Under the pieces are notes generated by a model. That model made no database searches, was not told where the DNA came from, and saw only the letters and a program-made list of their open reading frames with translations. Below are positions 42,196-50,752 of a stretch of DNA of 64,000 bases, piece by piece. Made by a program: the position numbers and the translations under genes. Source of the stretch: Streptomyces caelestis (GTDB lineage: Bacteria > Actinomycetota > Actinomycetes > Streptomycetales > Streptomycetaceae); assembly GCF_014205255.1 (NCBI RefSeq), contig NZ_JACHNE010000001.1, positions 2,728,001 through 2,792,000 of the forward strand, in the 5' to 3' direction. Position 1 is the first letter of the stretch, and every line of letters begins with the position of its first letter.

Positions 42196-42963
42196 TTGTC
42201 CATCTGGGAAGCACTGGCGGTCCTCGCAGCCGGCATCGGAGCGGGCACGATCAACACCATCGTCGGTTCCGGCACCCTGATCACCTTCCCGGTACTGCTC
42301 GCCACCGGGCTGCCGCCGATCACAGCCAACGTCTCCAACGCCCTCGGCCTCGTCCCCGGCTCCATCAGCGGAGCCCTCGGCTACCGCGCCGAACTCCGCG
42401 GACAGGGGCGCCGCGCACTCGTCCTCGGTCTCACCGCTCTCGTCGGCGGACTCGGCGGCGCCGTCCTGCTCCTCGCCCTGCCCTCCGAGGCCTTCGACAC
42501 GATCGTCCCCGTACTGATCGCTCTCGCGCTCCTGCTCGTACTGCTCCAGCCACGCCTCGCCAAAGCCGTACAGCGCCGCCGCGCGGACAACGGCACCACC
42601 GGCCGCCGGTACGGCGGACCCGTTCTCCTGGTCGGACTGCTCCTGGCGAGCGGGTACGGCGGCTACTTCGGCGCCGCCCAAGGGGTCCTGTACCTCTCCC
42701 TGATGGGCCTGCTCCTCGACGAGGACCTGCAACGCGTCAACGCCGTCAAGAACATCCTCGGAGCCGTCGTCAACGGCGTCGCCGCCTGCTTCTTCCTCGT
42801 CGTCGCCGAGTTCGACTGGACGGCGGTCCTGCTGATCGCCGTCGGCTCCACCCTCGGCGGACAGATCGGCGCCAAGGTCGGCCGCCGCCTCCCGCCCACC
42901 GCCCTCCGCGCCGTCATCGTCGCCGTGGGCATCATCGCGATGGTGCAGCTCCTGCTGCGCTGA
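42196..42963 (+). CDS. TauE/SafE-family membrane permease
   Basis: A 255-residue protein with about eight hydrophobic segments in two repeats. Conserved glycine-rich segments are GIGAGTINTIVGSGTLITFP and GYGGYFGAAQGVLYLSLMG, typical of TauE/SafE sulfite or organosulfonate exporters. TTG 42196 is preferred because AAGGAG ends 6 bases before it; ATG 42190 abuts the site with no spacing. It is monocistronic, before the tRNA cluster on the other strand. Confidence 0.82.
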   Translation: MSIWEALAVLAAGIGAGTINTIVGSGTLITFPVLLATGLPPITANVSNALGLVPGSISGALGYRAELRGQGRRALVLGLTALVGGLGGAVLLLALPSEAFDTIVPVLIALALLLVLLQPRLAKAVQRRRADNGTTGRRYGGPVLLVGLLLASGYGGYFGAAQGVLYLSLMGLLLDEDLQRVNAVKNILGAVVNGVAACFFLVVAEFDWTAVLLIAVGSTLGGQIGAKVGRRLPPTALRAVIVAVGIIAMVQLLLR

Positions 42964-43002
42964 CCGCAAAAGTGACGTTTCCGCAGGGTCACAGGCCTGC
43001 AC

Positions 43003-43079
43003 TGGTGGGGCGGGTGGGACTCGAACCCACGGCCGACGGATTATGAGTCCGCTGCTCTAACCGGCTGAGCTACCGCCCC
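43003..43079 (-). tRNA. tRNA with CAU anticodon (Met or lysidine Ile)
   Basis: The minus strand reads GGGGCGGTAGCTCAG, an anticodon arm with CTCATAA in the loop, then GGTTCGAGTCC in the T arm; the acceptor stem closes and CCA is encoded at 43005-43003. Anticodon CAU fits elongator Met or tRNA-Ile2; I cannot separate them by eye. Confidence 0.85.
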
Positions 43080-43233
43080 ATAGCGGCGTGTCGCGTACAT
43101 GTGTGCGCGCCGTCTGCCGCAGCATAGCCGCTCATACGATCTCCTGCTTCGGATGGTCGGCTTCGCCCGGCCTTCGTGACCATGAGGACTGCGACCGGCG
43201 CCGCGCGGTTCCCGGAAGGTCGGAACGGACATG

Positions 43234-43256
43234 AAAAAGGACCCCTGTGGGGGTCC
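43234..43256 (-). terminator. Intrinsic terminator of the tRNA-Asn genes
   Basis: On the minus strand GGACCCC, CACA loop, GGGGTCC, then a TTTTT run (43234-43238). A textbook intrinsic terminator just downstream of the two tRNA-Asn genes. Confidence 0.8.
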
Positions 43257-43268
43257 TCGTTCAGCGTG

Positions 43269-43341
43269 CTCCCCCGACTGGACTCGAACCAGTAACCTGC
43301 CGGTTAACAGCCGGCTGCTCTGCCAATTGAGCTACGGAGGA
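43269..43341 (-). tRNA. tRNA-Asn (GUU), distal copy
   Basis: TCCTCCGTAGCTCAATTGGC start, anticodon loop CTGTTAA (GUU), T arm GGTTCGAGTCC, acceptor end CGGGGGA plus discriminator G. CCA is not encoded. 73 bases. Confidence 0.93.
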
Positions 43342-43346
43342 CCGAG

Positions 43347-43419
43347 CTCCCCGGACTGGACTCGAACCAGTAACCTGCCGGTTAACAGCCGGCTGCTCTG
43401 CCAATTGAGCTACCGAGGA
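43347..43419 (-). tRNA. tRNA-Asn (GUU), proximal copy
   Basis: Nearly identical to the next copy except in the acceptor stem (TCCTCGG/CCGGGGA). The two are 5 bases apart, a recent tandem duplication, transcribed leftward to the terminator at 43234-43256. Confidence 0.93.
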
Positions 43420-43578
43420 AGGTCTCGTTTGCATCGAACGCACCTACCTGGGTATTCGCCAGGGGGCGCGCGCTCGCTGCGACACATACATTAGCGCAAG
43501 CAGGGGGGTGCTCCGCCAATCGGTACTCCCCGGCGCCGACGCCGCACCGGAGACCTAGGCATAGGAAGGGTGACCGCC

Positions 43579-43884
43579 ATGCGTTACCGGCTCACGTTCG
43601 TCGCCGGAGTCGTCCTGGGTTACGTGCTGGGCACGAGGGCCGGACGCGAGCGCTACGAACAGCTCAAGAAGTCGGCCCGCCAGTTCGCGCAGAACCCCGC
43701 CGTCCGCAACACCGCGGAGTCGGCGGCCCAGCAGGGCCGCGAGTTCGCGGGCAAGGCGTACCACGTGGTGAGCGACAGGGTCGGCGACCGTGTCCCCGAA
43801 TCGGTGGCCGACCGAGTCCGCCACCTCCGCGACCGAGCCACCCACAACGGCGGCGAGGACGACTGGGGCACCAGCAATACGTAA
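43579..43884 (+). CDS. YtxH-like small protein
   Basis: A 101-residue protein with an N-terminal membrane-associated segment, RLTFVAGVVLGYVLGTRAG, then an amphipathic helical region (RERYEQLKKSARQFAQ) and an acidic tail ending GEDDWGTSNT. This fits YtxH-type envelope stress proteins common in Streptomyces. The ATG at 43579 has GAAGGG 8 bases upstream; a GTG at 43570 lies directly on that site and is rejected. Function unknown. Confidence 0.7.
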   Translation: MRYRLTFVAGVVLGYVLGTRAGRERYEQLKKSARQFAQNPAVRNTAESAAQQGREFAGKAYHVVSDRVGDRVPESVADRVRHLRDRATHNGGEDDWGTSNT

Positions 43885-43916
43885 CAGTTCCGCTGTGGTG
43901 CCGGGCACGGGCACAC

Positions 43917-43990
43917 CCTCAGGGGCGCGGGGCCGTATCGATATGCGGCTCCGCCGCGGGGCGCGACCAGCCGCAACGAGCCCGCACCCG
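43917..43990. repeat. Dispersed repeat copy C (inverted relative to A)
   Basis: CTCAGGGGCGCGGGGCCG, then ATATGCGGCTCCGCCGCG and GCGCGACCAGCCGC: the reverse complement of the copy A pattern. It fills much of the gap between the YtxH-like gene and the FGGY kinase. Confidence 0.6.
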
Positions 43991-44058
43991 AAACCCGGCG
44001 CCAAGATCGACGGTGCCCACGGCTCAAGCCAGCGCAGCGGTACGGCAGAATTTTGGCC

Positions 44059-45507
44059 ATGGGGATAGTCGCCGGGTTGGACAGTTCACCCGATTTCACT
44101 CGTATCGTCGTCTGTGACACGGACACCGGAGCCGTGCTCAGGCAGGGATATGCGCCGCATCCGGTGGAGAGCCCCGACGGCGGCGGCCGGCCGTCCGACG
44201 TCGACCCGCAGGCCTGGCTGCTGTCTCTGGGCGAGGCCGCGGGCGGCGGGCTGCTGGAAGGCGTGCAGGCGATCGGCGTCTCGGCACAGCAGAACGCCGT
44301 CGTGCCGCTGGACGCGCAGGGCAACACCGTGCGGCCGGCGATGGTCGGCGGTGACAAGCGGACGCAGGTCGCGGCGGCCGATCTGATCGACGCGCTCGGG
44401 GGACGCGAGGCCTGGGCGCAGGCGGTGGGGTGTGTGCCGCAGGCCGCGCACCCGGTGACGAAGCTGCGCTGGCTGGCCCGGACCGAGCCCGAGAACGCGC
44501 AGCGCACCGCGATCCTGCTGCAGGCGCACGACTGGCTGGTGTGGCAGCTGCTGGGGCGGCCGGTGCGACGGACCACCGACCGGGGCGGGGCGTCCAGTAC
44601 GGGGTACTGGTCGGCGGCGACCGGCGCCTACCGGCCCGACCTGGTCGAGCTGGCGCTCGGGCACCAGGTGATGCTGCCGGAGGTGGTCGGGCCGGCGGAC
44701 GCGGCCGGCAGGACCCCGGAGGGGCTGCTGATCTCCGTCGGGACCGGTGAGACCATGGCGGCGGCCTTCGGGCTCGGCATCGGCCTCGGGGACGCGGTCG
44801 TCTCGCTGGGCGCGTCCGGGTCCGTGATGGCCGTGCACCCCGAGGCGCTGGTCGACGGCTCCGGGATGATCACCGCCCTCGCCGACGCGACCGGCATGCA
44901 CCTGCCCGTCGTCACCACGCTGAACGCCGTACGGACGCTGCGCGGGACCGCCGAGCTGCTGGGGCTGCCCGATCTGGAGAGCCTGTCCGAGCTGGCGATG
45001 AAGTCGACGCCGGGGGCGCACGGGCTGGTGCTGCTGCCCTATCTGGAGGGTGAGCGGACGCCCAACCTGCCGCACACCGCCGGGACCCTCGCGGGTCTGC
45101 GGCGCGAGTCGATGAAGGCGGAGCACCTGGCGCGGGCCGCGTTCGAGGGCATGCTGTGCGGGCTCGCGGACGCGCTGGACGTGCTGCGCGCCCGGGGCGT
45201 GGAGGTGCGGCGGGTCTTCCTGCTCGGCCCGGCCGCCGAACTGCCCGCCGTGCAGGCCGCGGCGCCCATGCTGTTCGGGACGCAGGTCGTGGTGCCGCAG
45301 CCTGCGGACTACGCGGCGATCGGCGCCGCCCGGCAGGCGGCCTGGGCGCTCGGGGTGTCCCAGGGCACGGTCGATGCCCGGAACCCGCCGGCCTGGCAGG
45401 GCGCGGTCGCGCAGGTGCTGGAACCCGGCGAGGAGCTGGCCGTGGGGCAGGCGGTGCGGCAGCAGTTCGTGGCGGTGCGGGAGCAGACGCACCCCGGGGC
45501 GTTCTGA
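44059..45507 (+). CDS. FGGY-family carbohydrate kinase (xylulokinase-like)
   Basis: A 482-residue kinase with the N-terminal ATP/sugar region GIVAGLDSSPDFTRIVV, IGVSAQQNAVVPLDAQGN, a mid-protein GASSTGYWSAATGAYRPDL, and the C-terminal FGGY segments LLPYLEGERTPNLPHTAGT and RVFLLGPAAELPAVQAAAP. It phosphorylates a sugar or polyol; xylulose is the nearest guess. ATG 44059 has no good ribosome site and a TTG two codons earlier is possible. The dispersed repeat immediately upstream may carry its leader. Confidence 0.85.
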   Translation: MGIVAGLDSSPDFTRIVVCDTDTGAVLRQGYAPHPVESPDGGGRPSDVDPQAWLLSLGEAAGGGLLEGVQAIGVSAQQNAVVPLDAQGNTVRPAMVGGDKRTQVAAADLIDALGGREAWAQAVGCVPQAAHPVTKLRWLARTEPENAQRTAILLQAHDWLVWQLLGRPVRRTTDRGGASSTGYWSAATGAYRPDLVELALGHQVMLPEVVGPADAAGRTPEGLLISVGTGETMAAAFGLGIGLGDAVVSLGASGSVMAVHPEALVDGSGMITALADATGMHLPVVTTLNAVRTLRGTAELLGLPDLESLSELAMKSTPGAHGLVLLPYLEGERTPNLPHTAGTLAGLRRESMKAEHLARAAFEGMLCGLADALDVLRARGVEVRRVFLLGPAAELPAVQAAAPMLFGTQVVVPQPADYAAIGAARQAAWALGVSQGTVDARNPPAWQGAVAQVLEPGEELAVGQAVRQQFVAVREQTHPGAF

Positions 45508-45609
45508 CCGCCTGTTGGGTTAATTCGGTTGAGGTAACGCGGGTGGAGTGTTCGACGATAGGGGCCAGGGGCAACCAACCGCCCCGTCGTCCACTCCGAG
45601 AGAAGCAGC

Positions 45610-47343
45610 GTGCTCATACGACTCCTGCGGACCTGTCTCAGGCCCTACAAGAGACCCATCGCTCTGCTGGTGCTGCTGCAGTTCCTGCAGACCTGCGCCA
45701 CGCTCTACCTGCCCACCCTCAACGCGGACATCATCGACCAGGGTGTCGTGAACGGCGACACCGGCTACATCCTGGGCTACGGCGCCGTGATGATCGGCAT
45801 CTCGCTGGTCCAGGTCGTGTGCAACATCGGTGCCGTGTACTACGGCGCCCGGACGGCTGCGGCGCTCGGGCGGGACCTGCGGGCCGCCGTGTTCGACCGG
45901 GTGCAGTCGTTCTCCGCGCGTGAGGTGGGTCACTTCGGGGCGCCGTCGCTGATCACCCGGACGACGAACGACGTCCAGCAGGTGCAGATGCTGGCGCTCA
46001 TGACGTTCACGCTGCTGGTGTCGGCGCCGATCATGTGCGTGGGCGGCATCGTGCTGGCGCTCGGTCTTGACGTGCCGCTGTCCGGGGTGCTGGTGGCGGT
46101 CGTGCCGGTGCTGGGCATCTGCGTGACGCTGATCGTGCGGCGGCTGCGGCCGCTGTTCCGGTCCATGCAGGAGCGGCTGGACAACGTGAACCGGGTGCTG
46201 CGCGAGCAGATCACCGGCAACCGCGTCATCCGTGCCTTCGTCCGGGACGAGTACGAGCAGCAGCGCTTCCGCAAGGCCAACACCGACCTCACGGACTTCG
46301 CGCTGGGCACCGGCAACCTGCTCGCGCTGATGTTCCCGATCGTCATGACGGTGGTGAACCTGTCGTCGATCGCCGTCGTGTGGTTCGGCGCGCACCGGAT
46401 CGACAGCGGCGGGATGCAGATCGGTGATCTGACGGCGTTCCTCGCCTATCTGATGCAGATCGTCATGTCCGTGATGATGGCCACGTTCATGTTCATGATG
46501 GTGCCGCGCGCGGAAGTGTGTGCCGAGCGCATCCAGGAGGTGCTGGACACCTCGTCCAGCGTCGTGCCGCCGTCGGCGCCCGTGCGGGAGCTGCGCCGGC
46601 ACGGTCATCTGGAGCTTCGCGGGGCGGGCTTCCGCTATCCGGGTGCCGAGGAGCCGGTGCTGCGGGCCGTCGACCTGGTCGCCCTGCCGGGCGAGACCAC
46701 CGCGGTCATCGGCTCGACCGGCAGCGGCAAGTCCACGCTGCTCGGGCTGGTCCCGCGGCTGATCGACGCGACCGACGGGCAGGTGCTCGTGGACGGTGTC
46801 GAGGTGGCGGAGATCGCCCCGGAGCTGCTCGCGAAGACCGTCGGGCTGGTGCCGCAGAAGCCGTATCTGTTCGCGGGGACGGTGGCGACCAACCTGCGCT
46901 ACGGCAACCCGGACGCCACCGACGAGGAGCTGTGGCACGCGCTGGAGGTGGCGCAGGCCAGGGACTTCGTGGAGCGGCTGGAGGGCGGGCTGGACGCGCC
47001 GATCGCGCAGGGCGGGACGAACGTCTCGGGCGGTCAGCGGCAGCGGCTCGCCATCGCCCGGACCCTCGTGCAGCGCCCGGAGATCTACCTCTTCGACGAC
47101 TCCTTCTCCGCGCTCGACTACGCCACCGACGCCGCCCTGCGGGCCGCGCTCGCGCAGGAGACCGCCGAGGCGACCGTGGTGATCGTCGCCCAGCGGGTGG
47201 CGACCATCCGGGACGCCGACCGGATCGTCGTCCTCGACGAGGGCCGGGTCGTCGGCACCGGCCGGCACCACGAACTGATGGCGGACAACGAGACCTACCG
47301 GGAGATCGTGCTCTCCCAGCTCACGGAAGCGGAGGCTGCCTGA
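45610..47343 (+). CDS. ABC exporter half-transporter with degenerate ATPase site
   Basis: A 577-residue type I ABC exporter: six membrane helices, then an ATPase domain with Walker A GSTGSGKST, signature NVSGGQRQRL and Walker B YLFDDSFSALD. The catalytic glutamate after Walker B is aspartate, as in the degenerate half of TM287/288-like heterodimers. GTG 45610 is the start. Its stop overlaps the next ATG (TGATG at 47341-47345), so both halves are made together. Confidence 0.9.
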   Translation: MLIRLLRTCLRPYKRPIALLVLLQFLQTCATLYLPTLNADIIDQGVVNGDTGYILGYGAVMIGISLVQVVCNIGAVYYGARTAAALGRDLRAAVFDRVQSFSAREVGHFGAPSLITRTTNDVQQVQMLALMTFTLLVSAPIMCVGGIVLALGLDVPLSGVLVAVVPVLGICVTLIVRRLRPLFRSMQERLDNVNRVLREQITGNRVIRAFVRDEYEQQRFRKANTDLTDFALGTGNLLALMFPIVMTVVNLSSIAVVWFGAHRIDSGGMQIGDLTAFLAYLMQIVMSVMMATFMFMMVPRAEVCAERIQEVLDTSSSVVPPSAPVRELRRHGHLELRGAGFRYPGAEEPVLRAVDLVALPGETTAVIGSTGSGKSTLLGLVPRLIDATDGQVLVDGVEVAEIAPELLAKTVGLVPQKPYLFAGTVATNLRYGNPDATDEELWHALEVAQARDFVERLEGGLDAPIAQGGTNVSGGQRQRLAIARTLVQRPEIYLFDDSFSALDYATDAALRAALAQETAEATVVIVAQRVATIRDADRIVVLDEGRVVGTGRHHELMADNETYREIVLSQLTEAEAA

Positions 47344-49271
47344 TGGCGGGGCCCATGGGGCGGATGATGGCCGGAGGCGGCCCCGACCAGCGCTCGCTGG
47401 ACTTCAAGGGGTCGGGCAAACGGCTCGTCGCGCAGTTCCGGCCGGAGCGCATCACCATCTACCTGCTGCTGCTGTTCGTGGTGCTCAGCGTCGGTCTCAA
47501 CGCCGTCGGGCCGAAGATCCTCGGCAAGGCGACCGACCTGGTCTTCGCGGGCATCGTCGGGCGGGACATGCCGGACGGGGCGAGCAAGGAGCAGGTCCTG
47601 GAGTCCATGCGGCAGCGCGGGGACGGTGACGAAGCCGACATGCTGCGCAGCACCGACTTCACCCCGGGCCAGGGCATCGACTTCACCGCCGTCGGGCACG
47701 TGCTGCTGCTCGCGCTGGCCGTGTTCGCGGTGGCCGGCCTGCTGATGGCGGTGGCGACGCGGCTGGTCAACCGGGCCGTGAACCGGACCATGTTCCGGAT
47801 GCGGGAGGACGTGCAGACGAAGCTGTCGCGACTGCCGCTGTCGTACTTCGACAAGCGCCAGCGCGGTGAGGTGCTGTCCCGCGCGACGAACGACATCGAC
47901 AACATCGGCCAGACGCTCCAGCAGTCGATGGGGCAGCTCATCAACTCGGTGCTCACCATCATCGGCGTCCTCGCGATGATGTTCTACGTCTCCTGGATCC
48001 TGGCGCTGGTCGCGCTGGTGACCGTGCCGCTGTCGTTCGTCGTCGCCACACGCGTCGGCAAACGGTCGCAGCCGCACTTCGTGCAGCAGTGGCGCACGAC
48101 CGGCAAGCTCAACGCGCACATCGAGGAGATGTACACCGGGCACACGCTGGTGAAGGTGTTCGGGCGGCAGGAGGAGTCGGCGCAGCAGTTCGCCGAGCAG
48201 AACGAGGCGCTGTACGAGGCCGGGTTCCGGGCGCAGTTCAACAGCGGGGTCATGCAGCCCCTGATGTTCTTCGTGTCGAACCTCAACTACGTGCTGGTCG
48301 CGGTCGTCGGCGGGCTGCGGGTCGCCTCGGGCTCGCTGTCCATCGGCGATGTGCAGGCCTTCATCCAGTACTCGCGGCAGTTCTCCATGCCGCTGACGCA
48401 GGTCGCGTCCATGGCGAACCTGGTGCAGTCGGGTGTCGCCTCGGCGGAGCGGGTCTTCGAGCTGCTCGACGCGGAGGAGCAGAGCGCCGACCCGGTGCCG
48501 GGCGTGCGGCCCGAGGAGCTGCGCGGGCAGGTGGCGCTGGAGCACGTGTCGTTCCGCTACGACCCCGACAAGCCGCTCATCGAGGACCTGTCGCTGAAGG
48601 TCGAACCCGGGCAGACGGTGGCCATCGTCGGCCCGACGGGCGCCGGCAAGACGACGCTGGTGAACCTGCTGATGCGGTTCTACGACGTCACCGGCGGACG
48701 CATCACCCTCGACGGGGTCGACATCGCGCGGATGTCCCGTGACGAACTGCGGGCCGGAATCGGCATGGTGCTCCAGGACACGTGGCTGTTCGGCGGCACG
48801 ATCGCGGAGAACATCGCGTACGGGGCCGCCCGGGACGTCACACGGGGGGAGATCGAGGAAGCGGCCCGGGCCGCGCACGCGGACCGGTTCGTCCGGACGC
48901 TGCCGGACGGCTACGACACGGTGATCGACGACGAGGGGTCGGGGGTCAGCGCGGGTGAGAAACAGCTGATCACCATCGCCCGGGCGTTCCTGTCCGACCC
49001 GGTGATCCTGGTGCTCGACGAGGCGACGAGTTCGGTCGACACGCGTACGGAGGTGCTCATCCAGAAGGCGATGGCCAAACTGGCACACGGACGGACGTCG
49101 TTCGTCATCGCGCACCGGCTGTCTACGATCCGGGACGCGGACGCGATCCTGGTGATGGAGAACGGGGCGATCGTGGAACAGGGCACGCACGAGGAGCTGC
49201 TGGCGGCGGGCGGGGCCTACGCCCGGTTGTACAAGGCGCAGTTCGCGCAGGCGGTGGCGGAGGTCGACTGA
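47343..49271 (+). CDS. ABC exporter half-transporter with catalytic ATPase site
   Basis: A 642-residue partner of the preceding gene. It has a longer N-terminal region and an extra loop (residues 75-110) between the first helices, then Walker A GPTGAGKTT, Walker B ILVLDEATSSVD with the catalytic glutamate, and a degenerate signature, GVSAGEKQL. This complements the partner: one full and one degenerate ATP site. Substrates of such exporters include drugs, lipids and peptides; none is indicated here. Confidence 0.9.
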   Translation: MAGPMGRMMAGGGPDQRSLDFKGSGKRLVAQFRPERITIYLLLLFVVLSVGLNAVGPKILGKATDLVFAGIVGRDMPDGASKEQVLESMRQRGDGDEADMLRSTDFTPGQGIDFTAVGHVLLLALAVFAVAGLLMAVATRLVNRAVNRTMFRMREDVQTKLSRLPLSYFDKRQRGEVLSRATNDIDNIGQTLQQSMGQLINSVLTIIGVLAMMFYVSWILALVALVTVPLSFVVATRVGKRSQPHFVQQWRTTGKLNAHIEEMYTGHTLVKVFGRQEESAQQFAEQNEALYEAGFRAQFNSGVMQPLMFFVSNLNYVLVAVVGGLRVASGSLSIGDVQAFIQYSRQFSMPLTQVASMANLVQSGVASAERVFELLDAEEQSADPVPGVRPEELRGQVALEHVSFRYDPDKPLIEDLSLKVEPGQTVAIVGPTGAGKTTLVNLLMRFYDVTGGRITLDGVDIARMSRDELRAGIGMVLQDTWLFGGTIAENIAYGAARDVTRGEIEEAARAAHADRFVRTLPDGYDTVIDDEGSGVSAGEKQLITIARAFLSDPVILVLDEATSSVDTRTEVLIQKAMAKLAHGRTSFVIAHRLSTIRDADAILVMENGAIVEQGTHEELLAAGGAYARLYKAQFAQAVAEVD

Positions 49272-49373
49272 GTTGCTCGGCACTGGGGCTGGGCGCGGGT
49301 GGGGTGCGCAACCCGGCGCTGCGGGGTGCGCCCGCCCTCCCTCCCCCAAGCGGCACGACTGCCCGCAGCCAGG

Positions 49374-50702
49374 TCAGTCCAGGTACCCCCGCAGCTGGTC
49401 CGCGAAGGCGTGGTCTCTCAGCTTGTTGAGGGTCTTCGACTCGATCTGCCGTATGCGTTCCCTGGTGACGCCGAAGATGCGGCCGATCTCCTCCAGCGTG
49501 CGGGGGCGGCCGTCGGCGAGACCGTAGCGGAGCTGGACGACCTTGCGCTCCCGCTCCCCCAGCGTCGACAGCACCGCTTCCAGGTGCTCCTTGAGGAGGA
49601 GGAACGCGGCGGATTCGACGGGGCTGGTGGCGTCGCCGTCCTCGATGAGGTCGCCGAGGGCGACGTCGTCCTCCTCGCCCACGGGCGCGTGCAACGACAC
49701 CGGCTCCTGGGCCAGGCGCAGCACTTCGCTGACGCGCTCCGGAGGCAGGTCGAGGTGGGCGGCGACCTCTTCCGGCGTCGGCTCGTAGCCCCGTTCCTGG
49801 AGCATGCGGCGCTGGACGCGGACGACCCGGTTGATGAGCTCCACGACATGGACGGGGACACGTATCGTGCGGGCCTGGTCGGCCAGGGCGCGGGACATGG
49901 CCTGGCGGATCCACCAGGTGGCGTAGGTGGAGAACTTGTAGCCGCGGGCGTAGTCGAACTTCTCGACGGCCCGGATGAGCCCGAGATTGCCCTCCTGGAC
50001 GAGGTCGAGCATGGTCAGCCCGCGCCCGACGTAGCGCTTGGCGACGGAGACGACCAGGCGCAGGTTGGCCTCGATGAGTCGCCGCTTGGCCATCCGGCCC
50101 ATGACGACGAGGCGGTCGAGGTCCAGCGCCAACTGGCTGTCCAGGTCGGGGGCGAGCCGCAGCTTCTCCTCGGCGAACAGGCCGGCCTCGACGCGGCGGG
50201 CGAGCTCGACCTCCTCGGCGGCGGTCAGCAGGGGGACGCGGCCGATCTCCCGCAGGTACTGGCGGAACAGGTCCGACGAGGGGCCGCTGGTGTCGGCGCG
50301 GGCCGGCGGCGGTTCGACGGCTTCCGGAGCCTCGGCCGTCTCGACGGCCTCGGCGGGCGGCTCCTCCGGTTCCGGCTCGGGGCGGAGCACGACGCGGCCC
50401 TGCCCCGGGACCGCGGGAAGGACGTCGTCCTCCGCGTCCGGTGCGGTGCCGTCGGCGCCGAGGGCACCGCTGACGTCGGTCTGGGTGAGGGTCTGGGTCT
50501 GCACGGGGGCGACCTCCAGGATGATCGCTGCCAAGGCGGGCGACAGCGGTACTTCGGGGGCGGAGTCGGCGGCCTCGCCGCTGTCCGTCCCGTACGCGAT
50601 GAGCGGAACCGCGGGGGTCTGGGACCCGTCGGGGACGGATCGGCCGCGCTCCGAGGACTCAGGCACCGGAACCCAGTGTGGGGTAAGACACATCGTCGCC
50701 AC
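49374..50702 (-). CDS. hrdA: Group 2 RNA polymerase sigma factor HrdA
   Basis: A 442-residue sigma-70 protein. The first 130 residues are an acidic, low-complexity extension. Then come region 1.2 ([20 protein letters not shown]), region 2 ([37 protein letters not shown]), region 3, and region 4.2 ([20 protein letters not shown]). This is one of the HrdB-like principal-sigma paralogues; hrdA neighbours dnaG in Streptomyces, as here. The start is unclear: GTG 50702, ATG 50693 or GTG 50666, none with a ribosome site, so a leaderless mRNA is possible. Confidence 0.88.
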   Translation of the reverse strand: MATMCLTPHWVPVPESSERGRSVPDGSQTPAVPLIAYGTDSGEAADSAPEVPLSPALAAIILEVAPVQTQTLTQTDVSGALGADGTAPDAEDDVLPAVPGQGRVVLRPEPEPEEPPAEAVETAEAPEAVEPPPARADTSGPSSDLFRQYLREIGRVPLLTAAEEVELARRVEAGLFAEEKLRLAPDLDSQLALDLDRLVVMGRMAKRRLIEANLRLVVSVAKRYVGRGLTMLDLVQEGNLGLIRAVEKFDYARGYKFSTYATWWIRQAMSRALADQARTIRVPVHVVELINRVVRVQRRMLQERGYEPTPEEVAAHLDLPPERVSEVLRLAQEPVSLHAPVGEEDDVALGDLIEDGDATSPVESAAFLLLKEHLEAVLSTLGERERKVVQLRYGLADGRPRTLEEIGRIFGVTRERIRQIESKTLNKLRDHAFADQLRGYLD

Positions 50703-50752
50703 GAGGGGCGTGCGATGACTTTTTGCTTCCCGTCCGTGACCGCGCGGTGACG

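Noticed and set aside
43261..43419. Short repeats that could be read as a CRISPR-like array
   Set aside because: The two units are full tRNA-Asn genes with correct arms and anticodons.
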